Assembly: GCA_049293015.1 (NCBI GenBank)
Contig: JBATSB010000098.1
Coordinates: 6,018-70,017, forward strand
Source of the DNA: UBA2330 sp049293015
GTDB lineage: Bacteria; Bacteroidota; Ignavibacteria; Tepidaquicellales; Tepidaquicellaceae
Length of the DNA stretch: 64,000 nucleotides
Direction: 5' to 3'
Position numbers and translations under genes: made by a program. Under the pieces are notes generated by a model that saw only the letters and a program-made list of their open reading frames with translations, did not search any database and had not been told where the DNA came from. Positions 25,309 to 34,840 of this stretch are shown piece by piece (position 1 is the stretch's first letter; each line of letters begins with the position of its first letter).

Positions 25309-26856
25309 ATGAACAGTACTTCACGTGTATTTTCCAGGCTGTTTATTATTGTAATTCTGATCAAGATCTTTGACGTATTTAAAAATCTTGTGATAGCAGC
25401 AGTGCTTGGTGTGTCTTCATCAGCAGACATTTATACTGCACTGATAATGATACCCGACAGTCTTATTGTGCTGATCGGGCTTGACACAATTAAAGGAGTC
25501 GTAAACAGTGAATACGCTTCTCTTCAGAAAGATCATGAAAAAAATCTGATATGGGAATCGTTTAACAATTTATTCAACATACTTTTTATGATCGGTATAG
25601 TTGTAGTTTCCATTATAATCATTTTCAACAGTACTGTAATCGAAATCCTTTTACCCGGTTTTGAAGGTGAAAAATTATTGAGATCAATCGAAATATCATA
25701 TATAATTTTCCCCATACTCTTTCTTAAAATATTTACAGGCTATTTCCATTCTGTATATAATGCACTTAAGAAATTTTTTCTGCCTGTGATCGTACCGGTG
25801 CTGACAGGCATTACTTTATTAGTGTCAATAGTAATGTCTTACTATAAAGATGATGTAGTTTATAATTTATCTTTCGGAAATCTGGCGGGAAATTTTTTGA
25901 TTGCGGGAGTAATGACATTCGGACTGGTAAAGCTCGGTGCAGAGTTCAGATTACGAAGATTTGATTTTTTAAAAATAGATGATGTAACAAAAAAAGTTCT
26001 AAAGGGCTCAGCATCAATTTTATTACTTGTTATATGCAATCAGATTTATATTCTTTCGAGAAATTACTTTGCTTCGTTCTTTGGGGAAGGAGCAGTATCA
26101 TCACTGCACTATTCAGGTACGCTTACGAGTGTAATATTTTCGTTGATATTTTCAGTATTTTTTACAGTCCTTATATCAGACCTATCAACTTTATTTACAT
26201 TTGAAAAAAAGATCAAAGCAAAAAATTTATTTCTGAATACATTCTCGGCTTTGATGTTTATGCTTATACCTGTGACCGTAGTTTTCCTGACATTTGGAAA
26301 GGATATATTGTCACTTGTTTATCTGCGCGGAAATTTTGATCAGAGCGGAATTGACATGACACTCAAACCATTTTTCTGGGATGCACTTTCTCTGCTGACT
26401 TTTGTAATGTACATTATCCCTACAGCACTATATCTGGCAAGGAAAGAATATAAGCTTATGACAAAGATCGGCAGCATTACATATCTCTCAGGGATTTTAC
26501 TGAATTATTTACTCAGTGATTATTTTGGATTCTATGCGATCTCAATGGCGACATTTATTACAACAGGTATTTATGGAATAATGCTTTTATATTTTTCAAG
26601 AAAGATCATCGGCAGATTCACAGGACATTTATATAAAATATTATTGATGTTTCTCAGTGGAGGTCTGACATTTTTAATAGTGAATATTCTTAAAGCTTAT
26701 TTTATGAGTGAAACTTTGGACAATGTAATTCTGGTACTTCTTCTGAAAGTAGTAATATGTTCATCTGCAACTCTACTTATCTATCTGGCTATTTCTTCCG
26801 TACTAAAAGTAAATTTCACCCAACAGATTTTAAAGACATTTAAAAAAAGTAATTAA
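25309..26856 (+). CDS. MurJ/MviN-family lipid-linked glycan flippase
   Basis: 515 residues and about fourteen membrane helices, as in the MOP superfamily. The opening SRLFIIVILIKIFDVFKNLV, VIAAVLGVSSSADIYTALI and IPDSL match MurJ (which has FGxSxxxDAFxxAxxIPN at this point). Later MurJ-like landmarks include IEILLPGF in helix 3-4, and YFASFFGEGAVSSLHYSGTL where the family has the A-SxLxYADR segment. Placed between polymerase and glycosyltransferase genes, it is likelier to flip the repeat unit of the local polysaccharide (a Wzx role) than lipid II. It starts 10 bp after the polymerase stop. Confidence 0.82.
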   Translation: MNSTSRVFSRLFIIVILIKIFDVFKNLVIAAVLGVSSSADIYTALIMIPDSLIVLIGLDTIKGVVNSEYASLQKDHEKNLIWESFNNLFNILFMIGIVVVSIIIIFNSTVIEILLPGFEGEKLLRSIEISYIIFPILFLKIFTGYFHSVYNALKKFFLPVIVPVLTGITLLVSIVMSYYKDDVVYNLSFGNLAGNFLIAGVMTFGLVKLGAEFRLRRFDFLKIDDVTKKVLKGSASILLLVICNQIYILSRNYFASFFGEGAVSSLHYSGTLTSVIFSLIFSVFFTVLISDLSTLFTFEKKIKAKNLFLNTFSALMFMLIPVTVVFLTFGKDILSLVYLRGNFDQSGIDMTLKPFFWDALSLLTFVMYIIPTALYLARKEYKLMTKIGSITYLSGILLNYLLSDYFGFYAISMATFITTGIYGIMLLYFSRKIIGRFTGHLYKILLMFLSGGLTFLIVNILKAYFMSETLDNVILVLLLKVVICSSATLLIYLAISSVLKVNFTQQILKTFKKSN

Positions 26857-26897
26857 GACTTCTAAATTGAATTTGCCTGAAAGTCTCGAATGTAAAT

Positions 26898-27074
26898 TTG
26901 CCTCAAAGACTCGAAGACTCAAAGGTATTATTTAAAAATGGTTATTCATTTTTTGTTTTAAAGTTTTAAAGTTTTATGTTTTATAGTTTTATGTTTTAAA
27001 GTTTTAATTTTTAAAGTTTTAATGTTTTAGGGTTTAAAAGTTTTAGGTTTTAAAGTCTTAGAGTCTTAGAGGCA
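26898..27074. repeat. PAL-B copy 4 with a large expansion of AGTTTTAA-type repeats
   Basis: The left arm TTGCCTCAAAGACTCGAAGA and right arm AAGTCTTAGAGTCTTAGAGG match PAL-B, but the centre (about 26950-27055) is an irregular tandem of 9-10 bp AAGTTTTAA / TGTTTTATA units. It occupies most of the 326-bp gap between the flippase and the next glycosyltransferase. The only gene-free gap inside the polysaccharide locus is thus a repeat. Confidence 0.75.
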
Positions 27075-27182
27075 TCACCAGAACGTCAAGCTGATAATTG
27101 TGTTTGATTCCTACGTTTGATGATTAATTAGATTTTGTAAGTTTTAAAAATATTATTATTTTGATGTTAGAAATTCAAAGAT

Positions 27183-28289
27183 ATGAAAATCAATTTTATT
27201 TTACCGTTCGCAGGGAATAAGCCAATAGGCGGTTTCAAGATCGTTTATGAATATGCAAACCGTCTTTCCGAAAAAGGTCATTATATCAATGTCATTCATC
27301 CTTCATATACTTTTAAAGATTCAACTTTAAATAATCTGAAATATCTGATGAGATATCATCAAAGGAAATTTGATAATAGTTATCAGCCGGATAACTGGTT
27401 TAAATTAAATGAAAATGTAAATTCGATCTGGGTGAGAAATATCAGTGACGAAACTATACCTGATGCAGATGTTCTGATTGCAACTGCCTGGAGGACTACT
27501 TACTGCTCGAAGGATCTAAATGAAATTAAAGGAGAGAAATTTTATTTTATTCAACATTATGAAGTATGGAACGGAACTGAGGAAGAAGTAAATGCAACCT
27601 GGAAAATGCCATTTAAAAAAATAGTGATCGCAAAATGGTTGGAAGAAATAGCAACAGGCATGAATGAAGAATCATATTATGTACCAAATGCATTTGACTT
27701 CTCGGAATTCGGAATGGATATATTACCTGAAAAAAGATCTGCAGATAAAATTTTAATGCTGTATAATGAACTCGAATTTAAAGGCAGCAAATACGGATTG
27801 GGAGCATTTTCAATTTTGAAAAATGAATTTCCTGATCTGGAATTGTCTTTATTCGGAGTGCCGGATAAACCCGACGGACTTCCTGAAGGAGTAAATTATT
27901 TTCAATCACCTGACAGACATACTCTCAGAAATTTATATAATGAATCTTCAGTATTTATTAGTCCGAGTCTGGCAGAAGGATTTCCGCTGCCGCCTGCTGA
28001 AGCAATGATATGCGGTGCCGCACTTGCCTGTACTGACATTGGGGGACACAGGGAATATGCAATAAATAATGAGACTGCAGTAATGTTCAAACCCGGAGAC
28101 AGTCAAGCGGCTGCTGATGCAGTCAGAAAATTAATAGTTGATGATGAGCTAAGGATAAATATTGCAAATAAAGGAAATGAATTTATTAAAAAATTTACCT
28201 GGGAAAATTCAGTAAATAAATTTCAGGAAGTATTAAAGTTACATTCTGAAAATAAAGTTAATATTAATATTAATGAAAAGATTTCTTAA
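27183..28289 (+). CDS. GT4 glycosyltransferase
   Basis: 368 residues, GT-B fold. The N-terminal FILPFAGNKPIGGFKIVYEY has the Gly-rich loop of GT4 enzymes, and the C-terminal domain has the donor-binding signature SVFISPSLAEGFPLPPAEAM followed by CGAALACTDIGGHREYA (the EGF-x(n)-EAM-x-x-G-x-P-V equivalent). The HYEVWNG segment resembles WsaF-type rhamnosyltransferases, so a deoxy-hexose donor is possible. It overlaps the next gene by 17 bp, so a single transcript is likely. Specific sugar unknown. Confidence 0.85.
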   Translation: MKINFILPFAGNKPIGGFKIVYEYANRLSEKGHYINVIHPSYTFKDSTLNNLKYLMRYHQRKFDNSYQPDNWFKLNENVNSIWVRNISDETIPDADVLIATAWRTTYCSKDLNEIKGEKFYFIQHYEVWNGTEEEVNATWKMPFKKIVIAKWLEEIATGMNEESYYVPNAFDFSEFGMDILPEKRSADKILMLYNELEFKGSKYGLGAFSILKNEFPDLELSLFGVPDKPDGLPEGVNYFQSPDRHTLRNLYNESSVFISPSLAEGFPLPPAEAMICGAALACTDIGGHREYAINNETAVMFKPGDSQAAADAVRKLIVDDELRINIANKGNEFIKKFTWENSVNKFQEVLKLHSENKVNININEKIS

Positions 28290-29472
28290 AAATATAATAT
28301 CATTTGTCGGCAATATGATTTTCTTTTTTAAAAGAAAAGAGATTGACAGGTCTGAGATCAAAAAAATTCTTGTGGTCTCACTATATTTCAAAGGCGATGT
28401 ATTAATGAACACTCCTGCTGTAAAGTTTTTGAAGAAGACCTTTCCTGATGCTGAAATTGATATCTGGGTAAAGTCAAGATCGGAAGCCGTTATTAAGAAA
28501 AATCCGGATATAAATGAAGTGATAGTATTTGATAAAATTAAAACGGCAGATTATAATGACAGTGATAAAATTTATTTCAATGAGAAAATGAATTTTCTCA
28601 AAACTGTAAGAAATAAAAATTATGATCTCTGCATAGACCTTACAGGAAAATATACAACTGCATTATTTGCTTTGACAGGTGGATTTAAATATTCCATCGG
28701 ACTGAATTACAACGGATTTGGTTTTTGCTATTCGAAATTTATTGACACTGATACACAACATACTTCAGGTCATCTTGCCGGAAAATATTTAAATGTGATT
28801 AAGGAAGGTCTTGGTATCAGTGATTCTGAATATGGAAATTTTATTAATAAAGATGGATTGAGAAATGTACTTTGTATAGATGAAATATCTTTCAGGAAAT
28901 CAAAAGAAATTTTAAGTGAGAATGGAATTTTACATGATGATGAATATATTGTAATTCAGCCAACTGCAGGCTGGAAAGCAAAAGAATGGTCGCCTGGAAA
29001 GTATTTACGGCTTTGCGGGGAATTATCAGAAAACTATAGAACAGTTCTTATCGGATCTGATCACGACAGAGAGTTGCTTGAATTTATTAAAGAAAATTCA
29101 GCAGCAAATGACAGATGTACAATTCTTTTAATTCCAATGGAACTAAGCGCAGCAGTAATATCCGGATCAGTTTTATTTATAGGAAATGATTCTGTGGGAT
29201 TACAGATAGCCGGTGCTTTTGATATTCCATCTATAGCTTTATTCGGACCGACCAACCCGGAATTTTCAAATCCTACTGGTGAAAATCATAAAGTATTATA
29301 TAAAAAACTTTTCTGTTCAGCCTCTGAGTCAGAGCAGTACTGCACACGGAATGCCGGTAAAACCTGTCCGGATATACATTGTATGAAAAGCATTCAGGTA
29401 AGTGAAGTTTTAGCTAAGACAAATTCATTATTAAAAAATAATTCAAAAAAATCATTACAGTTTGCCGGATAA
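28273..29472 (+). CDS. GT9 heptosyltransferase-like enzyme
   Basis: 399 residues. KKILVVSLYFKGDVLMNTPA at the start of the N-terminal domain and IVIQPTAGWKAKEWSPGKYL in the C-terminal domain are the two GT9 landmarks; GNDSVGLQIAGAFDIPSIAL FGPTNP carries the conserved D-S-x-x-x-H/Q-x-A and G-P-T motifs, though the usual His here is Gln. A Cys-rich tail (CSASESEQYCTRNAGKTCPD) may bind metal. There is no leading Cys motif, unlike the GT9 enzymes at 21.3 and 56.4 kb. It is sandwiched, with overlaps on both sides, in the glycosyltransferase run. Confidence 0.85.
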   Translation: MKRFLKNIISFVGNMIFFFKRKEIDRSEIKKILVVSLYFKGDVLMNTPAVKFLKKTFPDAEIDIWVKSRSEAVIKKNPDINEVIVFDKIKTADYNDSDKIYFNEKMNFLKTVRNKNYDLCIDLTGKYTTALFALTGGFKYSIGLNYNGFGFCYSKFIDTDTQHTSGHLAGKYLNVIKEGLGISDSEYGNFINKDGLRNVLCIDEISFRKSKEILSENGILHDDEYIVIQPTAGWKAKEWSPGKYLRLCGELSENYRTVLIGSDHDRELLEFIKENSAANDRCTILLIPMELSAAVISGSVLFIGNDSVGLQIAGAFDIPSIALFGPTNPEFSNPTGENHKVLYKKLFCSASESEQYCTRNAGKTCPDIHCMKSIQVSEVLAKTNSLLKNNSKKSLQFAG

Positions 29473-30634
29473 TAAAATAAAAATATTGCACATATCTCCT
29501 GACGGAAAACTCTACGGCACAGAGCGACATATACTTGCGCTTGTAAAGCATTCTAACCGAAGTAAAATTGATCATTATGTTGCTACACCTGAAAGAGGAA
29601 ATTTTAATGATGAGCTTGATAAAATTGGAGTACAGTATTTCATCGCCGGCAGGAAGCACGGGTATAAAAATAAACTAGATGGAATTACTGCTGAAGGTAC
29701 TAAAGAACTTTACAGATTAATGAAGAAGGAAAAATTTGATATTGTACATTCACATTTAAATTCATTCGGAGGAATAGTCGGTCGCATCGCCGGTGCAGGT
29801 TCTGTGGTGCATACTAGACACGGTGTATTCTGGAGTGAAGAAGAACTTGAGAATATTTCTGTAAAAGATAAATATTTTCAGAAAATAAAATCAGGAATTT
29901 TTGATTTGACAATAGCGATAGGCGAGTATGAAAAAAATACTATGATAGGTAAATTTGATTATGATGAAAATAAAATAAGAGTCACTGTGAATGGTGTAGA
30001 TACTGATGAACTGATTTCAAAAATAAACAGGACAATTTCAAAAAAGGATCTGTTCGGAACTGATGAATTTATTATCGGTACTGTCGGCAGACTCGAAAGA
30101 CAGAAGGGTTTCAACATGTTGATAGAAGCTGCATCTAAGATCAAGGATTCGCTTGAGAATATAAAGTTTGTAATTATCGGAGATGGAAGCTGTAAGGAAG
30201 AATTGATAAATCTCAGAGACGAATTCGGGCTTCAGGAAAAAATTGAATTCATCCCATATAAAGATAACATTCCAGATTATGTTCATAATTTTGATATTTA
30301 TATTTCCACTTCTCTGTGGGAGGGAATGTCCTATTCCGTGCAGGAAGCAATGGCGATAGGTAAGCCGGTGATAGCACTGACTTCTGAAAATGTCAGTGGT
30401 CTGAAGGAGTTAATAGTGGATGGAGTTTCAGGGATATTGATAGAAAAGAATTATACAGAAGAGCTTGCAGAGAAAATTAAATCTCTGATCAAGGATGAAA
30501 AATACAGAAATTATCTTGGAGAGAATGCACAGGAGCGTGAGAAAAATTATTTTCAGGAATGGAGAACGGCGGCGGACATGGATAAAGTTTATACAGAATT
30601 ATATGATTCCAAAAATTTAATAAAGCAGTCATGA
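29462..30634 (+). CDS. GT4 glycosyltransferase
   Basis: 390 residues with a TTG start overlapping the previous gene by 11 bp. The N-terminal ILHISPDGKLYGTERHILAL and VHSHLNSFGGIVGRIAG are typical of GT4 acceptor domains. The donor domain has IIGTVGRLERQKGFNMLIEA, VIIGDG and DIYISTSLWEGMSYSVQEAM, with the catalytic Glu of E-x7-E type motif (E-G-M-S-Y-S-V-Q-E). It is predicted to transfer a sugar from a nucleotide donor during assembly of the repeat unit. The last four bases overlap the next gene's ATG (ATGA). Confidence 0.87.
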   Translation: MPDNKIKILHISPDGKLYGTERHILALVKHSNRSKIDHYVATPERGNFNDELDKIGVQYFIAGRKHGYKNKLDGITAEGTKELYRLMKKEKFDIVHSHLNSFGGIVGRIAGAGSVVHTRHGVFWSEEELENISVKDKYFQKIKSGIFDLTIAIGEYEKNTMIGKFDYDENKIRVTVNGVDTDELISKINRTISKKDLFGTDEFIIGTVGRLERQKGFNMLIEAASKIKDSLENIKFVIIGDGSCKEELINLRDEFGLQEKIEFIPYKDNIPDYVHNFDIYISTSLWEGMSYSVQEAMAIGKPVIALTSENVSGLKELIVDGVSGILIEKNYTEELAEKIKSLIKDEKYRNYLGENAQEREKNYFQEWRTAADMDKVYTELYDSKNLIKQS

Positions 30635-31896
30635 AAATACTTTTCATATCATATGATTTTCCATATCCTCCAACAGGCGGTTCCATCAGCAGAGATTACA
30701 ATCTTATAAAACAGTTGTCAAAAAAGCATGAGCTGCACTGGATCAACAGAACCATCAGAGGAAAAATAAGTCAGGACAGGATTGATGAAATGGGAAAATA
30801 TTTTGAAGAGATGGAAATAATAGAATGGGATTATGAACACAGTGTTACCGGACTTTTAAAAAGTTTGTTTACAGATACTCCTTATATCATTCGAAGATTT
30901 TATTCGGAACAGATGAAGGAATTAGTAACAAAAAGCATTGGCAAAAATAATTTCGATCTGATACTTTGTGATCACATTTATCTTGCGCAGTATATTTCCG
31001 ATAGCGTCATCGGAAAGATCCCTGTGATCCCGAATAACGAAGACTGCGGATTTACTTTTTATAAAAGAATGGCTGAAGAGTCCGGATTTATCAGAAGTCT
31101 GTATGCGCGTTCGCAATGGAAAAAATTACTAAAGTACGAGATCGAAATTTTAAAAAAATTCAGAGTATACATTACGACTTCTGAAAAAGAAAAAGAGCTT
31201 ATATCTTCTTACTATAATGACGCTGATATAAAAGTGATCGAGAATGGAGTGGATACAGATTATTTTTACAAAAGGGAAAACACTGTAAAGGATCCGTCAG
31301 TGATATTTACTGCCTGGTTTGGATACTATCCAAATACTGAAGCGGCAATTTATTTTGCAAAGAAGATCTTCCCACTGATTAAAAAAGAGATACCTGAACT
31401 GAAATTTATCATTGCCGGTAAAGAGCCGCCGAAAAGTGTAATCGAATTGTCATCCATTGAAGGAGTTCTTGTAACCGGTTATGTCGATGACATCAGAAAC
31501 TTTCTAGGCAATGCATCTGCGGCTGTCATTCCTTTAAAGGTTGGTGGCGGTACACGACTTAAAATACTTGAAGCATTTTCCATGGGAGTGCCTGTGATAT
31601 CCACTGAGCTTGGCGCAGAAGGAATTTCAGCAGATGAGAATAAAGATATATTAATTGGGAAAGACGAAAAAGATTTTACTGAGAAGGTAGTTAAAGTATT
31701 AAAAAATAAAGAACTTTCTGAAATGCTTTCTGAAAATGGAAGAGCGTTAGCTGAAAAAAAATATGACTGGGAAATTATAGGTAACGAACTTAATAAATTC
31801 TTAAATGAATTTGTAGAAAATTTTAAAAATGTAAACAAAACAAATGTACGATCTGCAGATACAAATAATAAATTACAATACGAAGAGATATCTTGA
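30631..31896 (+). CDS. GT4 glycosyltransferase (PEP-CTERM/EpsH-associated type)
   Basis: 421 residues. The opening ILFISYDFPYPPTGGSISRD and middle INRT...FDLILCDHIYLAQYI resemble sugar transferases of the EpsH/PEP-CTERM-associated group. The donor domain contains SVIFTAWFGYYPNTEAAIYF, AASAAVIPLKVGGGTRLKIL (with minor variation) and EAFSMGVPVISTELGAEGI. The enzyme at 32679-33902 is a clear paralog: both share FPYPP, the PYIIRRF/PFQINYF segment and the GGGTRLKILEAFSMG / GAGSMNKVLEPMSMG block. Its 3' end overlaps the GT2 gene by 53 bp. Confidence 0.85.
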   Translation: MKILFISYDFPYPPTGGSISRDYNLIKQLSKKHELHWINRTIRGKISQDRIDEMGKYFEEMEIIEWDYEHSVTGLLKSLFTDTPYIIRRFYSEQMKELVTKSIGKNNFDLILCDHIYLAQYISDSVIGKIPVIPNNEDCGFTFYKRMAEESGFIRSLYARSQWKKLLKYEIEILKKFRVYITTSEKEKELISSYYNDADIKVIENGVDTDYFYKRENTVKDPSVIFTAWFGYYPNTEAAIYFAKKIFPLIKKEIPELKFIIAGKEPPKSVIELSSIEGVLVTGYVDDIRNFLGNASAAVIPLKVGGGTRLKILEAFSMGVPVISTELGAEGISADENKDILIGKDEKDFTEKVVKVLKNKELSEMLSENGRALAEKKYDWEIIGNELNKFLNEFVENFKNVNKTNVRSADTNNKLQYEEIS

Positions 31897-32653
31897 AGAT
31901 TGTCTGGACGGGCTTTTTAAAGATCTGAAAGATTCGGGTCTGAAGTATAAAGTTCTCGTACTTGATAATAATTCTGATGATGATCTAACAGATACTGAAA
32001 TGAAATATTCTGGACAAGAGATCTCTTTTTCCAAATCGGATAAAAATCTGGGATTCGGCGGGGGACATAATTTTCTCTCAAAGAAAACTGACAGCAGATA
32101 TATTCTGATACTTAATTCAGATATTCAATTCATTCAGCAGGACACTGTAAAAAATTTATATGAAAGACTAATTAGAGAAAGTGAATACAGTGTCGCAGGT
32201 CCGAAGCTTTTACTTGTAGATCTTAGCGGTCAGGAGTTTGATCACGGGGAACTTCATGGATTCCAATCTTGGGTGAAAAATAATTACGGATCATCTTACT
32301 GGAAGCCGAGAGATTCCGAAGCTGAAGCTGCATGGGTTTCAGGTGCAGTGTTTTTATGTGATAAAAAAGTTTTTGAGAAAGTGAATGGTTTTGATGAAAA
32401 GTTTTTCCTTTATAAAGAAGAGGAAGACCTTTGTAAAAGAATCAGAGACGAAGGGTATAAGATACTCTATTTTCCTGAAGTGAGAGTTTTACACATCGGA
32501 CATGTGGTGGCAAGAAGAAGCATTCATTTCTCAGATTCCATGGATCATTATCTGAATAAGCATTTCAGAAAAAATATGAGCTATAAAATTTTGGATACAA
32601 TAAAAAAAATAAAAGATATTTCGCTTTACGGAAAAGTAAGACAAAGAAGTTAA
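31844..32653 (+). CDS. GT2 glycosyltransferase (rhamnosyltransferase-like)
   Basis: 269 residues, GT-A fold. LQIQIINYNTKRYLEDCLDG opens the nucleotide-binding domain, VLVLDNNSDDD and LILNSDIQF carry the NNS and D-x-D metal-binding motifs, and GAVFLCDKKVFEKVNGFDE FFLYKEEEDLCKRIRDEG is the catalytic ED-x-D-L-C-x-R block of WcaA/rhamnosyl-type GT2s. It is predicted to be a membrane-associated cytosolic enzyme. The ATG lies 53 bp inside the preceding gene in another frame; the first strand of the fold is encoded in that overlap, so the start is likely right. Confidence 0.88.
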   Translation: MYDLQIQIINYNTKRYLEDCLDGLFKDLKDSGLKYKVLVLDNNSDDDLTDTEMKYSGQEISFSKSDKNLGFGGGHNFLSKKTDSRYILILNSDIQFIQQDTVKNLYERLIRESEYSVAGPKLLLVDLSGQEFDHGELHGFQSWVKNNYGSSYWKPRDSEAEAAWVSGAVFLCDKKVFEKVNGFDEKFFLYKEEEDLCKRIRDEGYKILYFPEVRVLHIGHVVARRSIHFSDSMDHYLNKHFRKNMSYKILDTIKKIKDISLYGKVRQRS

Positions 32654-32678
32654 TTTTAAAAATTTAAAATAATTTAAA

Positions 32679-33902
32679 ATGAAGATATTATTTCTTGCAA
32701 ATCGGTTCCCGTACCCTCCTTACCGTGGAGATAAACTAAAGATTTTCAATCTTGCAAAACAATTATCTGAAAGGCATACGTTATATCTGATAACTTTCAT
32801 AGATGATAAAAAAGATTATACTTATTTGCCGGAACTCGAAAAATATTTCGATGATATTAAACTTGTTTATATGCCGCATATCATGTCTGCCTTTAATAGT
32901 CTCAGTAATGTTTTTTCTGAAACTCCTTTTCAGATAAATTATTTTAAATCTAAAAGACTTAAAAAAGTTTTGGATGAATTTATATCACAAAATGAAATTG
33001 ATGTCATTCATACACAGCATTTGAGGATGGCGCAATATACTGCCGGACTGAAAAATGTCAGTACAGTACTCGATCTTCCTGATGCGTATTCGATGTACTG
33101 GAAAAGAAGAGCTTCGCAGAAAAAGAATCCGTTTATAAATTTTATGGAGAGATCTGAATATAAAAAGGTATTGAAATATGAAAAGATACTAGGGGAGTTT
33201 GACCTGTCACTAGTCTGTTCTGAAGAGGATAAAAATTATTTAAAATCGGAACATGAATTAAATAATATTGAGCTTTTAGAAAATGGAGTTGACACAGATC
33301 AGTTCGGTGGAGATGAACATGATTACTTTATTGATGATCAAATTATTTTTACCGGTAATATGACATATCATCCGAATATTGATGCGGCAGTTTATTTTGC
33401 AGAGGAAATATTTCCGGAAGTACTGAAGAAATTTCCAAACGTGAAATTTAAAATTGCAGGTCAGAATCCGACAGAGAAAATTCTTAAACTTCAATCAGAA
33501 AATATAATAGTCACAGGATTTGTGAAGTCACTTTCGGATGAATACAGAAAGAGTTCGATAGCAGTATCACCTGTGAGAGTCGGTGCAGGATCGATGAACA
33601 AAGTACTTGAGCCGATGTCAATGGGAGTACCTGTAGTTTCATCTGAAATAGGTTTTAAAGGACTTGGAGCAAAAGCCGGATTGGATATTTTGCTTGCAGA
33701 AAACAAAACTGATTTTATTTATTCTGTATGTAATCTTTTATCTGATCATGAATACAGAAAGTATATTGGTATGTCAGGCAGGGAAGTGATACAAAATAAT
33801 CTAAGCTGGGAAAAGATTGCATTAAAACTTGAAGACTATTTCTATTCAGTTGCAGACAATAAGAAAGAAGAATATATTATGCATTTTGAAAATGCCGGAT
33901 AA
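32679..33902 (+). CDS. GT4 glycosyltransferase, paralog of the 30631-31896 enzyme
   Basis: 407 residues. ILFLANRFPYPPYRGDKLKI opens the fold; the acceptor domain has VIHTQHLRMAQYTAG and VLDLPDAYSMYWKRR, and the donor domain IIFTGNMTYHPNIDAAVYFA and RVGAGSMNKVLEPMSMGVPV. Compared with its paralog, the hallmark G-G-G-T-R is G-A-G-S-M, so donor recognition may differ. It is the last gene of the polysaccharide run; a convergent DUF2071 gene follows at 12 bp, so transcription must stop close by, although no strong hairpin is visible. Confidence 0.85.
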   Translation: MKILFLANRFPYPPYRGDKLKIFNLAKQLSERHTLYLITFIDDKKDYTYLPELEKYFDDIKLVYMPHIMSAFNSLSNVFSETPFQINYFKSKRLKKVLDEFISQNEIDVIHTQHLRMAQYTAGLKNVSTVLDLPDAYSMYWKRRASQKKNPFINFMERSEYKKVLKYEKILGEFDLSLVCSEEDKNYLKSEHELNNIELLENGVDTDQFGGDEHDYFIDDQIIFTGNMTYHPNIDAAVYFAEEIFPEVLKKFPNVKFKIAGQNPTEKILKLQSENIIVTGFVKSLSDEYRKSSIAVSPVRVGAGSMNKVLEPMSMGVPVVSSEIGFKGLGAKAGLDILLAENKTDFIYSVCNLLSDHEYRKYIGMSGREVIQNNLSWEKIALKLEDYFYSVADNKKEEYIMHFENAG

Positions 33903-33913
33903 AATTTCAGAAC

Positions 33914-34639
33914 TCAAATCTTACCTCCTTCTTTTACTGCGATCTCCGAGCCTTCGGCAAGGAAGACAGAGACTGGCTTTTCAGACTTTAAAAAACTGAA
34001 TTCATTTCCATAAGTGTTTTCAAAATTTACATTTATTGAATGATCAATTGTCTTATACATTTCCCATCTTGGATGTGTGACGCCATATTCAGAAGTTGAA
34101 CTTTCATTTAACTTTGTGTAACCCCAGTAATGTTCGGTTATAAATTCCTCTTCGCTGTTTTTTTCAATTTCAATCTGATCCATTCCGGTTATTACTTTTA
34201 TGGAATTCCAATCTTCATATTTTTTCCATCGGTATTCAACAGTTAATTTACCGGAAGTCTGATCTGATTCCCAGATATGTGACATTGGCATTGTCTCGTA
34301 ATTTTCTTTATACAGATTGTTTGCAATAAATGATAGAGCACGTTTTGAGACTATTTCTTTTATAAAAACTACACCTCGTCTCCATTCGTTTTTTTCCTTG
34401 TTAAAATGTTTTACATAAAACCTGAGATTTACTTCTTCAAAATTTCTATGAAACGGTATTTTGATATTTTTTAAACGTGTATTCAAAAACATAAATCCGA
34501 CCAGACTTAAGTAACAGGTTCCGTTCCATAGATCTGGTAAGGTATTAAATGGAATGAACGGCTCAAGTATTTTTTTATCAACTGCATAATTGATCATCAG
34601 GAGTTTTCTCCATTCTGCTGACAGAAAAGTTTTTGACAT
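33914..34639 (-). CDS. DUF2071 (YqjF-type) protein
   Basis: 241 residues from the ATG at 34639 (MSKTFLSAEWRKLLMINYAV); an in-frame ATG 15 codons upstream is possible but adds a segment without homology. DUF2071 landmarks are present: the W-R-x-L-L-M-x-N-Y start, LPDLWNGTCYLSLVGFMF, EEVNLRFYV, RRGVVFIKEIV, EHYWGY and the H-P-R-W stretch. The family has an acetoacetate decarboxylase-like fold; its substrate is not known. It converges on the end of the polysaccharide locus and looks functionally separate from it. Confidence 0.85.
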   Translation of the reverse strand: MSKTFLSAEWRKLLMINYAVDKKILEPFIPFNTLPDLWNGTCYLSLVGFMFLNTRLKNIKIPFHRNFEEVNLRFYVKHFNKEKNEWRRGVVFIKEIVSKRALSFIANNLYKENYETMPMSHIWESDQTSGKLTVEYRWKKYEDWNSIKVITGMDQIEIEKNSEEEFITEHYWGYTKLNESSTSEYGVTHPRWEMYKTIDHSINVNFENTYGNEFSFLKSEKPVSVFLAEGSEIAVKEGGKI

Positions 34640-34840
34640 AATGTAAATTGATTTTTGGAAAAGTTTGTAAACCGAAAATAGCAAATTCAGTTTCCATATT
34701 CTGTAAAATAATTACTGTATTTTTATATCATTCTTAGAAGTGTTTTATAGAGATAAAAAAATATAGCTATAACTTACTTTAAATTTATAAAAGAGCTTTG
34801 CATATTTAGACATTGAAATAAATCACATTAATTTTTAGAC

